Shown: positions 1 through 9,379 of the stretch, piece by piece
Layout of the letters: each line of letters starts with the position of its first letter
Position numbering within the stretch: the first letter of the stretch is position 1
Virus record (IMG/VR): IMGVR_UViG_3300033153_010441
Location: 1-60,818 of that record
Length of the DNA: 60,818 bases
Direction: 5' to 3' (one strand)
Origin: a virus
Notes under the pieces: generated by a model
What the model saw: only the letters and a program-made list of their open reading frames with translations
Databases searched by the model: none
Told to the model about the DNA's origin: nothing
Translations under genes and position numbers: made by a program

Positions 1-31
1 CCAGGCGGTCAAGGGTGCCTTGAAAGCCTAA
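1..31 (+). CDS. C-terminal end of a host gene (partial)
   Basis: Only the last nine codons are in the window, ending in ALKA and TAA at 29-31. A hairpin and T-run follow directly, as expected for the end of a transcription unit. The product cannot be identified from nine residues. The reading frame is inferred from the stop codon and the terminator. Confidence 0.45.
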   Translation, partial: QAVKGALKA

Positions 32-34
32 GCC

Positions 35-82
35 CCGCCGGTCCGCGACACAACCGGCAACCAAGGGCCTGGCGGATTTTTT
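35..82 (+). terminator. Rho-independent terminator after the upstream host gene
   Basis: Arms 35-44 and 65-75 pair over about ten base pairs, with a one-base bulge and one G-T wobble, and are followed by six T at 77-82. It lies four bases after the TAA of the upstream gene and isolates it from the regulator that starts at 299. Confidence 0.6.
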
Positions 83-202
83 CGCGACTGAACAAGACGC
101 CCGGGCCCGCTTTTTTCCTGCCAGAATTACCGTCTGTTTCTTGCAGCCTTCGCTGCTTCTTCCTTGCTGTCAGTATTGGTAGCTTTAAGTAATTTTTGGG
201 AA

Positions 203-242
203 AAAGTTTGACAATTCCTGGGGGTAAGGTTAGTCAAACTTT
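203..242 (+). promoter_or_regulatory. Operator-like inverted repeat over the host regulator promoter
   Basis: AAAGTTTGAC (203-212) and GTCAAACTTT (233-242) form a perfect 10-bp inverted repeat with a 20-bp gap. A -35-like TTGACA (208-213) overlaps the left arm, and a weak -10 (TAGTCA, 231-236) lies 17 bp on and overlaps the right arm. The repeat is 57 bp upstream of the ATG at 299. Its placement suggests a repressor site, perhaps autoregulatory, but the binding protein is unknown. Confidence 0.4.
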
Positions 243-262
243 CTCATATTGCCGTTTTTCAA

Positions 263-739
263 CTACCTCGTGCGGCTTATTGGGAGGCCCCCGCCACCAT
301 GAAACGACTCTTGTCCACCAAAGAAAACAAAAAAAGGCAACCCACCAGAATCGTGGTGGATTGCCTTCATTGAGAGGTTATCAGATAAGTTATATTTAAA
401 TACAGTTGGCATAGGTCTGATTAAACTGAGCCAGATGCAAAAACCTGTGATGCCAGTGAAAGCAATACGGAAAAGATTTTTATTCGACTGTTCCAATTTT
501 TCCACCCTCTCATCCAATGTCTGGAGTTGATTGGTGTTACGAACACATCGGGGAAAACCTTCGCCCTGGCTAAAATTATTTAGCATCCTTTTTAAATCTT
601 CAATCCTACGATCAGTATTTCCTGTTCGCTCGTCAATCCTGACGAGCATATCTTGCATTTGTTCAGGTGTCAACTGAATATTTCCTCCGCCCACCCCTGG
701 TGGGCCTTGCACCAATCTGTCGCCTGTACGAGTGGCCAC
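263..739 (-). CDS. XhlA-like coiled-coil/membrane protein, last late gene, chimeric at attL
   Basis: The 158-residue frame starts at a GTG (737-739), since a TGA lies just upstream in frame. Residues about 25-88 are heptad-like and charged, and a hydrophobic span follows at about 89-106. This resembles XhlA-type holin-associated proteins (coiled coil then one membrane span), so a lysis role is possible but weakly supported. It is the last gene of the late operon, about 100 bp after the giant virion gene. The C-terminus crosses the att core: the last ~20 residues here are host-encoded, whereas with the circular phage arm the frame would end FFGGEVP and stop. The gene therefore has two 3' ends, one in the lysogen and one in free phage. 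Confidence 0.5.
   Translation of the reverse strand: MATRTGDRLVQGPPGVGGGNIQLTPEQMQDMLVRIDERTGNTDRRIEDLKRMLNNFSQGEGFPRCVRNTNQLQTLDERVEKLEQSNKNLFRIAFTGITGFCIWLSLIRPMPTVFKYNLSDNLSMKAIHHDSGGLPFFVFFGGQESFHGGGGLPISRTR
299..325 (+). pseudogene. 5' fragment of the phage-interrupted host HTH/PBP-like regulator
   Basis: The ATG at 299-301 has a GGGAGG ribosome binding site about 10 bases upstream and encodes MKRLLSTKE before host homology stops at the att core. The right flank resumes in the same frame with STKEAAQFLGV, so the intact gene would begin MKRLLSTKEAAQFLGV, a typical excisionase-type HTH start. The prophage thus separates start codon and ribosome binding site from the body at 60353-60818. 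Translation from this ATG now runs into phage DNA. Confidence 0.75.
314..324. other. attL core (11 bp)
   Basis: TCCACCAAAGA is shared with 60353-60363 and also with 60325-60335. Host sequence lies to the left and phage sequence to the right. The core covers codons 6-9 of the host regulator and also falls inside the 3' end of the phage gene that reads leftward across the junction. Confidence 0.75.
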
Positions 740-838
740 CGGCCCTCGTCGGCGGCGGTGAGTACCGGTGGGTCATGGCGGCACTCACCACTACCGTCCC
801 CCATGTCGGAAAACCACATACACGAGGCGCAGCATGGT

Positions 839-3800
839 TTAATTATCAAGTTTATCCTTTACCCTTTTCAAAAGTTTCGTGATAATCATGTTGCGTCGTT
901 CATTCAGCGCCCGGATTTTTTCCAGTTTTTCTTCCGGGGTTAATCGACGATTCTGCCGAATCAACTTCTTTCGTGTATTAATTTCCCGCAACATCTGTCG
1001 ATGCGAGGATAGCTGCTGCCGGACTTGGAGTTTCCGTTTGTTGGCATCCCGGTATGCTTTTGCTTCGGCTTTGCGGCCCGGCTTGTTGAGGCTATTGAAT
1101 GTGTTGTAGATTTGATCCAACTCCTTCATCAGATCATAATATTCCCCAACCACTCGCGGGGTCTGCACCTTACGTTCAGCCAGTAGCCGTGACGGCAGCC
1201 AGAATTTCTGATTGACCGTGGTAGCAGGATCTTCGGGAAAATCCTCAATATACGGGATAACAATCTGATCAATAGCCAGCAGGGAAATTTGTCCTGCAAA
1301 GGCACCACCCTGCTTAATTAGATGGTCAATCTGCTTGGGACTAAGTTTCATTCCTTCGAAGGGTGCATTTTTTAAGGCTTTGCTCAGTACCCTTGCGGTC
1401 TTACTGGTTCGCTCATCCCATCGCTCGAATGGTTCTTTTTCCCGGTCCCATGGTGTTTCAATATCCTGGCCGGTGAAGCTGTTACGATTCGTCCACCACA
1501 CATCCACAATAGTGTCCAAGCTACCCGCCGGGTTAATCTCCAGGGTTTGACCAAGAGAATGAAGCACGAATCTTTTCATATCTTCGCCAGTGGCGTGTTG
1601 CTGAACAAATGTTTCGTAGATCATGGCAGGTGCTGCAAAGAACATCATACCCACCTCAAAAGGCATGGGGATTTTCAGCCGGTTACCGTCCTGGGTTTTG
1701 ATTGGTGTGTAAATATAGCTCCAGCGCTGGTACCAAGGGAGCTTATTATACTCATCCCGGTCGTCATCCAACTCGCTGTTATAGGCGTGGAGGAGGATTG
1801 ATGCAGCGGTCATCAGCGCCGCGCCGCCCCAAAATCGCACAGCAGCGGCTTTATCCTTTTGAAAAGGATTGGCGGCCCGACCCATTTTATAAATGCCCTG
1901 AAGCCGGGCATTCAAGAATGGAACGTAGGCCACCATGAATCGGGTGATGGCACCTTTCCCAGTAAGACTAAAGTCCATTAGATCCTTAGCATGAAATGCT
2001 GCTTCGGCGCGGGATGTGCCCTTGGCCCGGAGATTCTGATAGATGGCCAGACGGTTGGCTGATTCTGCGGCACGACCAAGGCGTTGATACTCATGCCACC
2101 AACGGCGAGGATCAATAAAATTCTTCTCGCTCCATTCACCCTTACGGGTACGGTTGATGGTTTTACTGATGTTGGTCTTACTCATCTTGTCATAGCCACC
2201 AGCAAACAACCCACCAGCGGCAAGTGCTTCGTTGACCAACTCCGGGTGCCGATAAAAAGCGTACAGCCCTTTAACTGAGTCAATGATAGGGGTAATTCCC
2301 TTACCCATCAAGGGAGCAGCCAATGTATCACGTATGAAGTTGGCCACCTGAAAGGCTGGCGCTATGGTGACACTCCAGGTTCGCAGATGCTTCAGGCTCC
2401 GAAGTACCTTCATTACGACATGATTGGCAAACGGATTATCCAGATCAATAAGAGACTCCATAAGGAACTTATCCTTGACCCGGAAGTATTTCCGTTTACC
2501 ACTTACCCTGAAAGCAACCACATCTTTAGGAATACCCTTGGCTGGGTCGAACTTGGGATTTGCTTCAACAAGATCCGTTCCACGGAAAAATCCGTAGAAC
2601 TTAGTATAACTGATGTTCTTCAGGCTTTGCTCAATGATATAGCTGTAGTTGGCCATTAACGACTCCATCGGGTCAGCAATATTACTTTTGCCTCCCTTTA
2701 GTCGTTTGATGCTACCTACTATATTTTCCCCAGGATCTGTGGGAAACATCTCTTTTAGAATACCCTCATTATGATCCTCGAAAACACGATTCAGTGGCGC
2801 ATAGATGGAACGTGACCACAATTCGTAGTCACCGACAAACCCGGCCTGCTTGGCAAACTCCAGGACTGCCTTGTTGTACCTTTCCAGGTGATTTATGAAT
2901 TGGTCAAACTGATTCTTGTTGTTGGCGTACCATTGGTCCGTGGCGGCAAGAATTTCTGCCGTCTTAGTTCGAGGATCGATCCAGTCGCCATTTTCGTCCT
3001 GGCCATACAACTTACTGGCAATGCGTTGCGCTTCCTTACCATCCTTGCGCTTCGCCACCATGGTGGCCAGTTCCTTCTTCAGACGACTCTTTTCTTTACG
3101 GTCCTTAGTGTTGTTAATAGCTTTTTCCAGACGGCGTTTTTCCTGCTGGAAAAATTTCTCGTCCATCACCTTGGCATCTGCTCGCTCCAACAGTTCTTTA
3201 ACTGATAGGGCCAGCAACCGGCCCTTCGCTATCTTGTAGTCGGCCCCATTCTTAAACATCTTGGCTGCGGCCAACAGGCCACCCTTCATTGGTTCAAGGG
3301 TAACCCAATGACTTTGCTGATCATACTTTGGTAAGCCATGATGAAAAATGGTACCGATCATATCGCTGGCGGTGGACATAAGCCGGAACGAGGTGTACGC
3401 GGACAACTCTGGGGGAACGTCCGTTTGATCCTCGTAAAGCTTCATGGCCGCCCGGCGGTCGAATATGTTGGATTGGAGATTGCGTGGCCTGAACACATTT
3501 AGGAGCGAATCACCGATGCGCTTGCCTGTAGTCTTAAATTGATCCATGATCGATTGATCATCAGACAAGTGGATGTTAGAAAATGCTTCTTCAGTAACAG
3601 CGTCCAAGGCAGTTTTTTTATAGCGTACAGGCTGCGCCGCCGAGGCCATATATCGAATGGCACGGCGGGTTTGTTTGTTAGTACGTCGTAGGTGCGCGTC
3701 CTTAACGCGCTCCAAAAGCAGATCAATATCCTCCTTAGTAAAACTATCCCGGATGCCAAGTTTCTTTAAGAGCCAATTCATTAGGGCTTTAAATCGATTA

Positions 3801-6800
3801 ATTACAAGATTACGTTTACCTAATGAAAGATTCTCTGCACGGCCAGCCACAATCTCTTCAGCAATGTAGCGCTGACGCTGCTGTTCTGTTTCCAGCGCCG
3901 CCAACTCAGAAGCATAGTTTTTCCGTAGGGGGGCAATCACGCTTTGATCATCCTTAAACAAGTTCCACACCTTATCCAGGAATGAATCGAAGGCAGCTTG
4001 CCCATCCGGGTGAACAGCGTCAAACCAATCCCGCAGCTTGCCGTGACCCACCGCTTCATGCAGCCAGAAGCGGATTAAGTCCTTGGGCTTACTAAGCCGG
4101 TCGGTGTTAATCCAAATATCATTACCATCAATAATGGCATCAGACGCAGGATTAAGATGCGCCGGAGGGGGGTTGTCCTTATCAAACAAATGCACCCGGC
4201 GGTCACTAATTTTATTCAACTCGCGCACAGCATCATCCGCAAAATTTTTCATACGGAGGTTTGCTGGCGCAGTAGTGCTGGATTTACGGTTGCGAACCTC
4301 TTCCTTAAACCCATAGGTGTTGGTCTTGGCTTCAGCGTCACTAATCAATTCCGGTGCGCCAAGGCGCTTCCAACCCTTATACGCCACTGGCTTTTGAATT
4401 TCACCACCGGGCAGATAAAAGGTTCCTTCCTTAATGGCCAATTTCTGGATGGACTTCAACCGTTCAATCTCAGATTTAACCGTTGATAGCACATCCTTCC
4501 GAGGCATATAAAATACACGATCTGTGGATTGCAGATCCGCCACCTGTAGGTTTTTGCCTTTGGCTTTTTGCTTCTTGATGTATGCATCCTGATCAACCAG
4601 ATAAATTACATCATTTGGCCACCGAATATCCTTAATAGCAATTCGGTCAGATTTGCCTTCTTTAAAATATCTCTGGTATGTATTAATCAAGGATATGCTT
4701 TTGCCAACAACATCATACAGAACCTTCGAAAGAGATTCAGCGACAGGGTCAACTTGCTTCTTACGCTTAACATTATTAAAGAAAGCCAGCATCGGCCCTG
4801 CTGTCTTTGGCATACCGTCGTCGCCGAGTTTCCAGATATTGCCTTGATCATCAACGGCTTTATCGGCAAAAGCAGTAAAGCAACCACCATAATGCAAAGC
4901 ACATTGGCGACAAGACCCAAGATAACTCCGTTCGTCGGCGTCACAAGGACAGGATCTACGCCGGGCTTCAACCGGCAACCCATCATGCAAATCTTTGCCT
5001 GTGGACAAAATTAATCCTAAAGCATCCTCTTCAATGAGTTGCTCAATAAAAGGCAGATCTGACACATCACGATACAAAAAAGCATTATTAATGCCGTAAT
5101 CACGCAGGTTCTTTTTAAGATAATCAATTCCGTAATACTTTACTAAGTCAGAATCAAGTGACCCCATTTTAATAAAAGGGGCTTGTTTGGTGCCCTTAAG
5201 TTTCCGTAGGTTATCATGATGCCGGGAAAAGATATGAATGGGCCGGTCTGCATGTTGAGCCAAAACGTTAAAAGCTCGCACTACTTCGTCACTGGTCAGG
5301 TCACCAGAACCAAGCAACCGAATGAAAGGAAGCTGAGTCTTTTTGTAGGTCTTTGCTTCAGCGGCAACTCGTTTGCCAAAATGATCCGGGTCTACAATAA
5401 TATGAATGGAATTACGCAGAGCCTTTCTTACGGTGGACATTCGCGCCATACTGGCCGCTGCGTAACACTCTTGACATGGCACAGTAGGCTGGCAAAAGCC
5501 CAGGATTAGATCAACCAAAGCGGTTGCTTTACCATTATCGGATAAGATCCTTTTACCCTTTGCATCCACATCAAGAAACAATGGACCAGAGCGAAGATCC
5601 TTCACCTCATCCAGGAATTTCTTTCGCTCGGTGCCGGTTAAACCACGCTCATCAGCCAGCGTTTCCGGGTTAATCTTCGGGTCAACCAATCGCTGCAAGC
5701 GCCCATCATCCCGCGCTGCAAACAATGCCTCACCCAAATCCCTGGCCCTGATAGAACGGGCCGGGGGACGCTTACCTGTTTTAGGATCTATTTTGCCTGG
5801 AAGTTCCTCGGCCTTTTCCAGCGGACCGAGAAGTCTTTCAATTATTTCCAGTTCTTTACCCAAACGGTTATTAATTGTTCCAAAAATATCCAGCTGCTGA
5901 GGAACAGCTTCCCACTTCTGCGCGTCTAATTGATATTGAATATCATTATCAACCTGACCAATAACTAAATCACCAAGTGGGGTTTGGTTCCTTTTACGGA
6001 CTGCCTCTCGATTCCAGACCCGGCCAGATTTAATTTCTCGTATGGTCGATTCAGCCGTGGGCCGAATGATATGCATGATGCGCCGGAAAAAATCCCGGAT
6101 CTTCTCAAAGTAACCACCCGGTTCATGGCCATCCCAATTAGCATACGCCTCGGCACGCTGTTCAGCGTTGCCGTAGCGCTTCTCCATGGCTGCAATCTCA
6201 CGATCCGTGAGTACCATCGCTTCGGCAGCGTGATATGTTTCGTGGCGAAGAGTTTTGACACCAGCGCCCTTGGCCAGGGAAATAACGCCGTCCAGGTCAA
6301 ATGCACCAGCAGCCGTCTCCTCGTCGCCTACCTCGCGCCCGTAGGCGCGGCTCGCCACTTCGGGGTCCACCTGGATATTTGCGTCACGAGTAATGGTGAT
6401 CTTAGCACCGGCGGGGGTGGTTACTTCAAAACCCGTGTCCGTTTCGGTTACATTGGTATTAGGCAGTTCACGCTTCACCGTGTCTATGGTAACTGGTGTA
6501 TCAGTAGTCTCTTTGTTGAGAGAATATTTAGTGCCCGTTTTCCTTTTAGGTGCGATGGCCCATTCTCCAGTGGTCAGTTCCACCGGACGAAACTTTTCCG
6601 GGCTACCAAACTTCCGAATGGCCCGTTTGGCACTTTCCTTGTTCGAGTAGCGCCGGTCCTTAAGAGGTATAGGACGTCGAGCGGCATGGGTTTGGCCATG
6701 CGTAGACACGTCGCCTTCCGTTTCGCCTGGGGTAGCGTCGCGAAAATTTCGCCACTCCCGTGGTGACTGCTGCTCCAATTCTTCTGGCAACTCGTCCAGG

Positions 6801-9370
6801 GCGGCGCGTACATCATTACGACGCGCCCGACGCACCTCGTCTGTTACCTGACGATCCGCTTGGCGTTTCAACTCCAATGCCGCCTTACGGCGCTTATTCA
6901 TCTCATAGCGCTTGCGAATATCCGCTTCCTGGGCTGCTGTTACTGGAGTGTTGGGCAGCACTCCTGCCTTACCACCACGCTCCAGATCCTCCAACAGGGC
7001 CGCATCCATCGCCTCGCGGCCCACGGTGCGCTTCTTGCCCTGTAAGGGAATATCACGAGTATCAGGAGCGACGATCTTACCACCTGTTGCCTTGGTGTAA
7101 TCTTCCGGCGACAACATTGTAAGGGGTTGCGAAGGACGATAGTTTTTAGCCTTCTCTGATGCCGTCTGCGGGTCGATCACCTTCCCGCCAAGGGTAAGAC
7201 CCCTGTCAGATTTTTCAGGCGCTGGAAGTGACGCTATATCGCCCTTCTGGGCCATACGCTGCTCAAACGCAGACAATTTCTTGCCCAACTTTTTTTCTGT
7301 ATCCCGCCGGGCAATCTCAGCGGTAACCCGCTTCTGCTGTTCCATGTCCTGCTGGACACGTTGGGCTACCTGTTTTTTTCTATCCAATATTTCATTTAAA
7401 TTAAGAGACAGAATATGCACCATGGCAAGCGGGTTAAACTGAGCACCCGGCTGGACGCCATCTTGGCTCACCTCGCGTAACGACTCAAGACGATATAGCA
7501 CATCATTGATCTTTTCCGGCTTTACGCTGGAAGGATCTTTGCTGATCATGCTGATAGTCTTGTGTGCTTCACTGATAATGTTCGCTGCCTGTCTTAGGTT
7601 GGCATCCTTAGCCTTACCAAACTGCCAACCAAATTTATTAGCCATTGCCATGGTACCCGGCTCAGTACTGGTTACCTCAAGGAAATACTGAAACCGATCA
7701 CGGTTGGCTGCAGCATAGTCGGCAGGTGCCTGCCGAGGATCTTGTATTGGGGAAGATCGACGACTTTCATCAGCAGCCTGCGCCTCAATCTCAGCCTGCC
7801 GTGCTTGCGCCCGTAGTTGCTGTAACTCAGAATTAATTTTCTGTAATTCCGCGATAGCAATCTTTTCCATCTCGGAATTACCATTGGCACGAGCATCTTC
7901 AGCGGCCTTATTAAGTAATTCATAACGCTCCTGCAGTTTACCAAGGGCTGCATGAAGACGCTCTTCAGGACCAGGACCTGGAGGTTGCGTCGGGGGCAGT
8001 TGCGGACCCTCGGTAACTTGTTCAGGAGCCGGGCCTTCGGTAATTTGCTCTTCCTTGTCAGCAAAATCCTGGTCAACTCCAGTCACCGCCTGGATGTTGC
8101 CACCAGTATTAATAGGTTTATTGATTACTTCAACCTTAGTTGTATCTGTTTGACCAGTTCGATTCAGCACCCGCTTGGCGCTGCCATAAGTCTTGGACAA
8201 ACCTACGTGGCCAGCACTGGTTCCAGCAGACATAATACTTTCAAGCATGGCATCAGAAATATCTGCCTCACCAAAAGCAGCTAAGGAACCAAGTGCTTCT
8301 CCGGCACCCTCACCAACAGTTTCAAGACCAAAAGCAGCAGTATGCTGCAGACCCTGGGCCATTTTCCCAGGAGTCGCCTTTAAAGCTGCATCCTTTGCAG
8401 CAATAAACGCCTTCTTAGCCAAGTCCTTATTGGTTTTCAGGGCCGTATCAACAGCCTTGCGGCTGGTAATATCCACACCCTCATCTGCCAAAGTCTTGAA
8501 AAGAGCCTTTTCAGCAGCCTTACCGGGTGCGCCGAGCATCCACTTTGATAACCCCATAGTCAAAGCGTCCACACCAGTGATAACAGCACCCTTCTTAAGC
8601 CCAGCCTTTAGTGCTTCACCATGATCGTATTGACCAGACTGCGCTTGCTCCGTGGCAATAGCACCCGTTTCAAGGGCAGTATTACCCAAGAACAGACCAC
8701 CAACACTGCCCAAGAGCGTTGCGGCAGCACTACCCCCGGCAAGTATGGAGCCACCTGCTCCACCAGCCACCATGGCACCCATGACAGGCAGAGACATAGT
8801 AGCCGTACTGACCGCTTCATGGAATGCACCCTCCGGTTCGGATATAATAGCGGAAGTAATATCCTTAACCTTTTCCCACCAGGAGGTGTCCTCTGTATCA
8901 TCACTACGGCGTTGGGCCAGTTCGGCAGCAAACCTACGCTGGGCGCTGGTCTGCTCAATAGCAGCAGCTTCCTTGGCAAGCCGGGCAACGTCCTCGTCGT
9001 CACCTGTGGCTACATTCCAGGCAGTCTGCGCCATATTGGAGGCACGCTTTAAACCCTGCTTACCACTTTTCCAAATGCCACTAATAAAACCCTCATCCTC
9101 ATTTTCAAGAGCATCAGGAGTCGCCGGAGATACTTCAGACATAGATACATCATCTTGTATATCCCTGTATGCCTGCAAAAGAGGGTCATCAACCATTGCA
9201 CCAGTATTGGAACTGGTATTGTCCTTCCCAAAAATATCCTGGTAGGCTCTAAGCAACGGATCACCCGCTGCGTCAGCTTCAACAGCACCACTATCAGCGA
9301 CGGACAGGTCCTCAACGGGACGCTTACGCCTTTCTTCCAGTACCTCAGCCAACAAAGTATTGTAATCCAT
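839..9370 (-). CDS. Giant large-polyvalent internal virion (ejection) protein, 2843 aa
   Basis: Probably packaged in the head and ejected with the DNA, like other large polyvalent proteins of short-tailed phages. Visible parts, N to C: two copies of a DPLLxAYxDI-type motif (about 37-72); a Gly/Ala-rich hydrophobic stretch (about 185-235); long Glu/Gln/Arg-rich coiled coils (about 470-720); a first zincin motif HETYH (1043-1047); a Cys-rich barrel-like domain with CX5CX2CYA (C1293, C1299, C1302) and later cysteines C1474, C1476, C1487, C1490 and C1497; a second peptidase-like motif HEAVGH (1771-1776); an LPD38-like region (about 2300-2700) with hydrophobic helices; and a basic coiled C-terminus. 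The cysteine domain resembles GP88/DUF5131-type phage proteins thought to have a radical-SAM-like fold. Domain names come from motif recognition only. The gene follows three other probable internal virion genes and is unbroken over 8.5 kb. Confidence 0.85.
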   Translation of the reverse strand: MDYNTLLAEVLEERRKRPVEDLSVADSGAVEADAAGDPLLRAYQDIFGKDNTSSNTGAMVDDPLLQAYRDIQDDVSMSEVSPATPDALENEDEGFISGIWKSGKQGLKRASNMAQTAWNVATGDDEDVARLAKEAAAIEQTSAQRRFAAELAQRRSDDTEDTSWWEKVKDITSAIISEPEGAFHEAVSTATMSLPVMGAMVAGGAGGSILAGGSAAATLLGSVGGLFLGNTALETGAIATEQAQSGQYDHGEALKAGLKKGAVITGVDALTMGLSKWMLGAPGKAAEKALFKTLADEGVDITSRKAVDTALKTNKDLAKKAFIAAKDAALKATPGKMAQGLQHTAAFGLETVGEGAGEALGSLAAFGEADISDAMLESIMSAGTSAGHVGLSKTYGSAKRVLNRTGQTDTTKVEVINKPINTGGNIQAVTGVDQDFADKEEQITEGPAPEQVTEGPQLPPTQPPGPGPEERLHAALGKLQERYELLNKAAEDARANGNSEMEKIAIAELQKINSELQQLRAQARQAEIEAQAADESRRSSPIQDPRQAPADYAAANRDRFQYFLEVTSTEPGTMAMANKFGWQFGKAKDANLRQAANIISEAHKTISMISKDPSSVKPEKINDVLYRLESLREVSQDGVQPGAQFNPLAMVHILSLNLNEILDRKKQVAQRVQQDMEQQKRVTAEIARRDTEKKLGKKLSAFEQRMAQKGDIASLPAPEKSDRGLTLGGKVIDPQTASEKAKNYRPSQPLTMLSPEDYTKATGGKIVAPDTRDIPLQGKKRTVGREAMDAALLEDLERGGKAGVLPNTPVTAAQEADIRKRYEMNKRRKAALELKRQADRQVTDEVRRARRNDVRAALDELPEELEQQSPREWRNFRDATPGETEGDVSTHGQTHAARRPIPLKDRRYSNKESAKRAIRKFGSPEKFRPVELTTGEWAIAPKRKTGTKYSLNKETTDTPVTIDTVKRELPNTNVTETDTGFEVTTPAGAKITITRDANIQVDPEVASRAYGREVGDEETAAGAFDLDGVISLAKGAGVKTLRHETYHAAEAMVLTDREIAAMEKRYGNAEQRAEAYANWDGHEPGGYFEKIRDFFRRIMHIIRPTAESTIREIKSGRVWNREAVRKRNQTPLGDLVIGQVDNDIQYQLDAQKWEAVPQQLDIFGTINNRLGKELEIIERLLGPLEKAEELPGKIDPKTGKRPPARSIRARDLGEALFAARDDGRLQRLVDPKINPETLADERGLTGTERKKFLDEVKDLRSGPLFLDVDAKGKRILSDNGKATALVDLILGFCQPTVPCQECYAAASMARMSTVRKALRNSIHIIVDPDHFGKRVAAEAKTYKKTQLPFIRLLGSGDLTSDEVVRAFNVLAQHADRPIHIFSRHHDNLRKLKGTKQAPFIKMGSLDSDLVKYYGIDYLKKNLRDYGINNAFLYRDVSDLPFIEQLIEEDALGLILSTGKDLHDGLPVEARRRSCPCDADERSYLGSCRQCALHYGGCFTAFADKAVDDQGNIWKLGDDGMPKTAGPMLAFFNNVKRKKQVDPVAESLSKVLYDVVGKSISLINTYQRYFKEGKSDRIAIKDIRWPNDVIYLVDQDAYIKKQKAKGKNLQVADLQSTDRVFYMPRKDVLSTVKSEIERLKSIQKLAIKEGTFYLPGGEIQKPVAYKGWKRLGAPELISDAEAKTNTYGFKEEVRNRKSSTTAPANLRMKNFADDAVRELNKISDRRVHLFDKDNPPPAHLNPASDAIIDGNDIWINTDRLSKPKDLIRFWLHEAVGHGKLRDWFDAVHPDGQAAFDSFLDKVWNLFKDDQSVIAPLRKNYASELAALETEQQRQRYIAEEIVAGRAENLSLGKRNLVINRFKALMNWLLKKLGIRDSFTKEDIDLLLERVKDAHLRRTNKQTRRAIRYMASAAQPVRYKKTALDAVTEEAFSNIHLSDDQSIMDQFKTTGKRIGDSLLNVFRPRNLQSNIFDRRAAMKLYEDQTDVPPELSAYTSFRLMSTASDMIGTIFHHGLPKYDQQSHWVTLEPMKGGLLAAAKMFKNGADYKIAKGRLLALSVKELLERADAKVMDEKFFQQEKRRLEKAINNTKDRKEKSRLKKELATMVAKRKDGKEAQRIASKLYGQDENGDWIDPRTKTAEILAATDQWYANNKNQFDQFINHLERYNKAVLEFAKQAGFVGDYELWSRSIYAPLNRVFEDHNEGILKEMFPTDPGENIVGSIKRLKGGKSNIADPMESLMANYSYIIEQSLKNISYTKFYGFFRGTDLVEANPKFDPAKGIPKDVVAFRVSGKRKYFRVKDKFLMESLIDLDNPFANHVVMKVLRSLKHLRTWSVTIAPAFQVANFIRDTLAAPLMGKGITPIIDSVKGLYAFYRHPELVNEALAAGGLFAGGYDKMSKTNISKTINRTRKGEWSEKNFIDPRRWWHEYQRLGRAAESANRLAIYQNLRAKGTSRAEAAFHAKDLMDFSLTGKGAITRFMVAYVPFLNARLQGIYKMGRAANPFQKDKAAAVRFWGGAALMTAASILLHAYNSELDDDRDEYNKLPWYQRWSYIYTPIKTQDGNRLKIPMPFEVGMMFFAAPAMIYETFVQQHATGEDMKRFVLHSLGQTLEINPAGSLDTIVDVWWTNRNSFTGQDIETPWDREKEPFERWDERTSKTARVLSKALKNAPFEGMKLSPKQIDHLIKQGGAFAGQISLLAIDQIVIPYIEDFPEDPATTVNQKFWLPSRLLAERKVQTPRVVGEYYDLMKELDQIYNTFNSLNKPGRKAEAKAYRDANKRKLQVRQQLSSHRQMLREINTRKKLIRQNRRLTPEEKLEKIRALNERRNMIITKLLKRVKDKLDN

Positions 9371-9379
9371 TATTAATCC

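Noticed and set aside
5984-6766. 260-codon plus-strand frame inside the giant virion gene
   Set aside because: It lies antisense to the conserved zincin region, has no ribosome binding site and shows no recognisable protein pattern.
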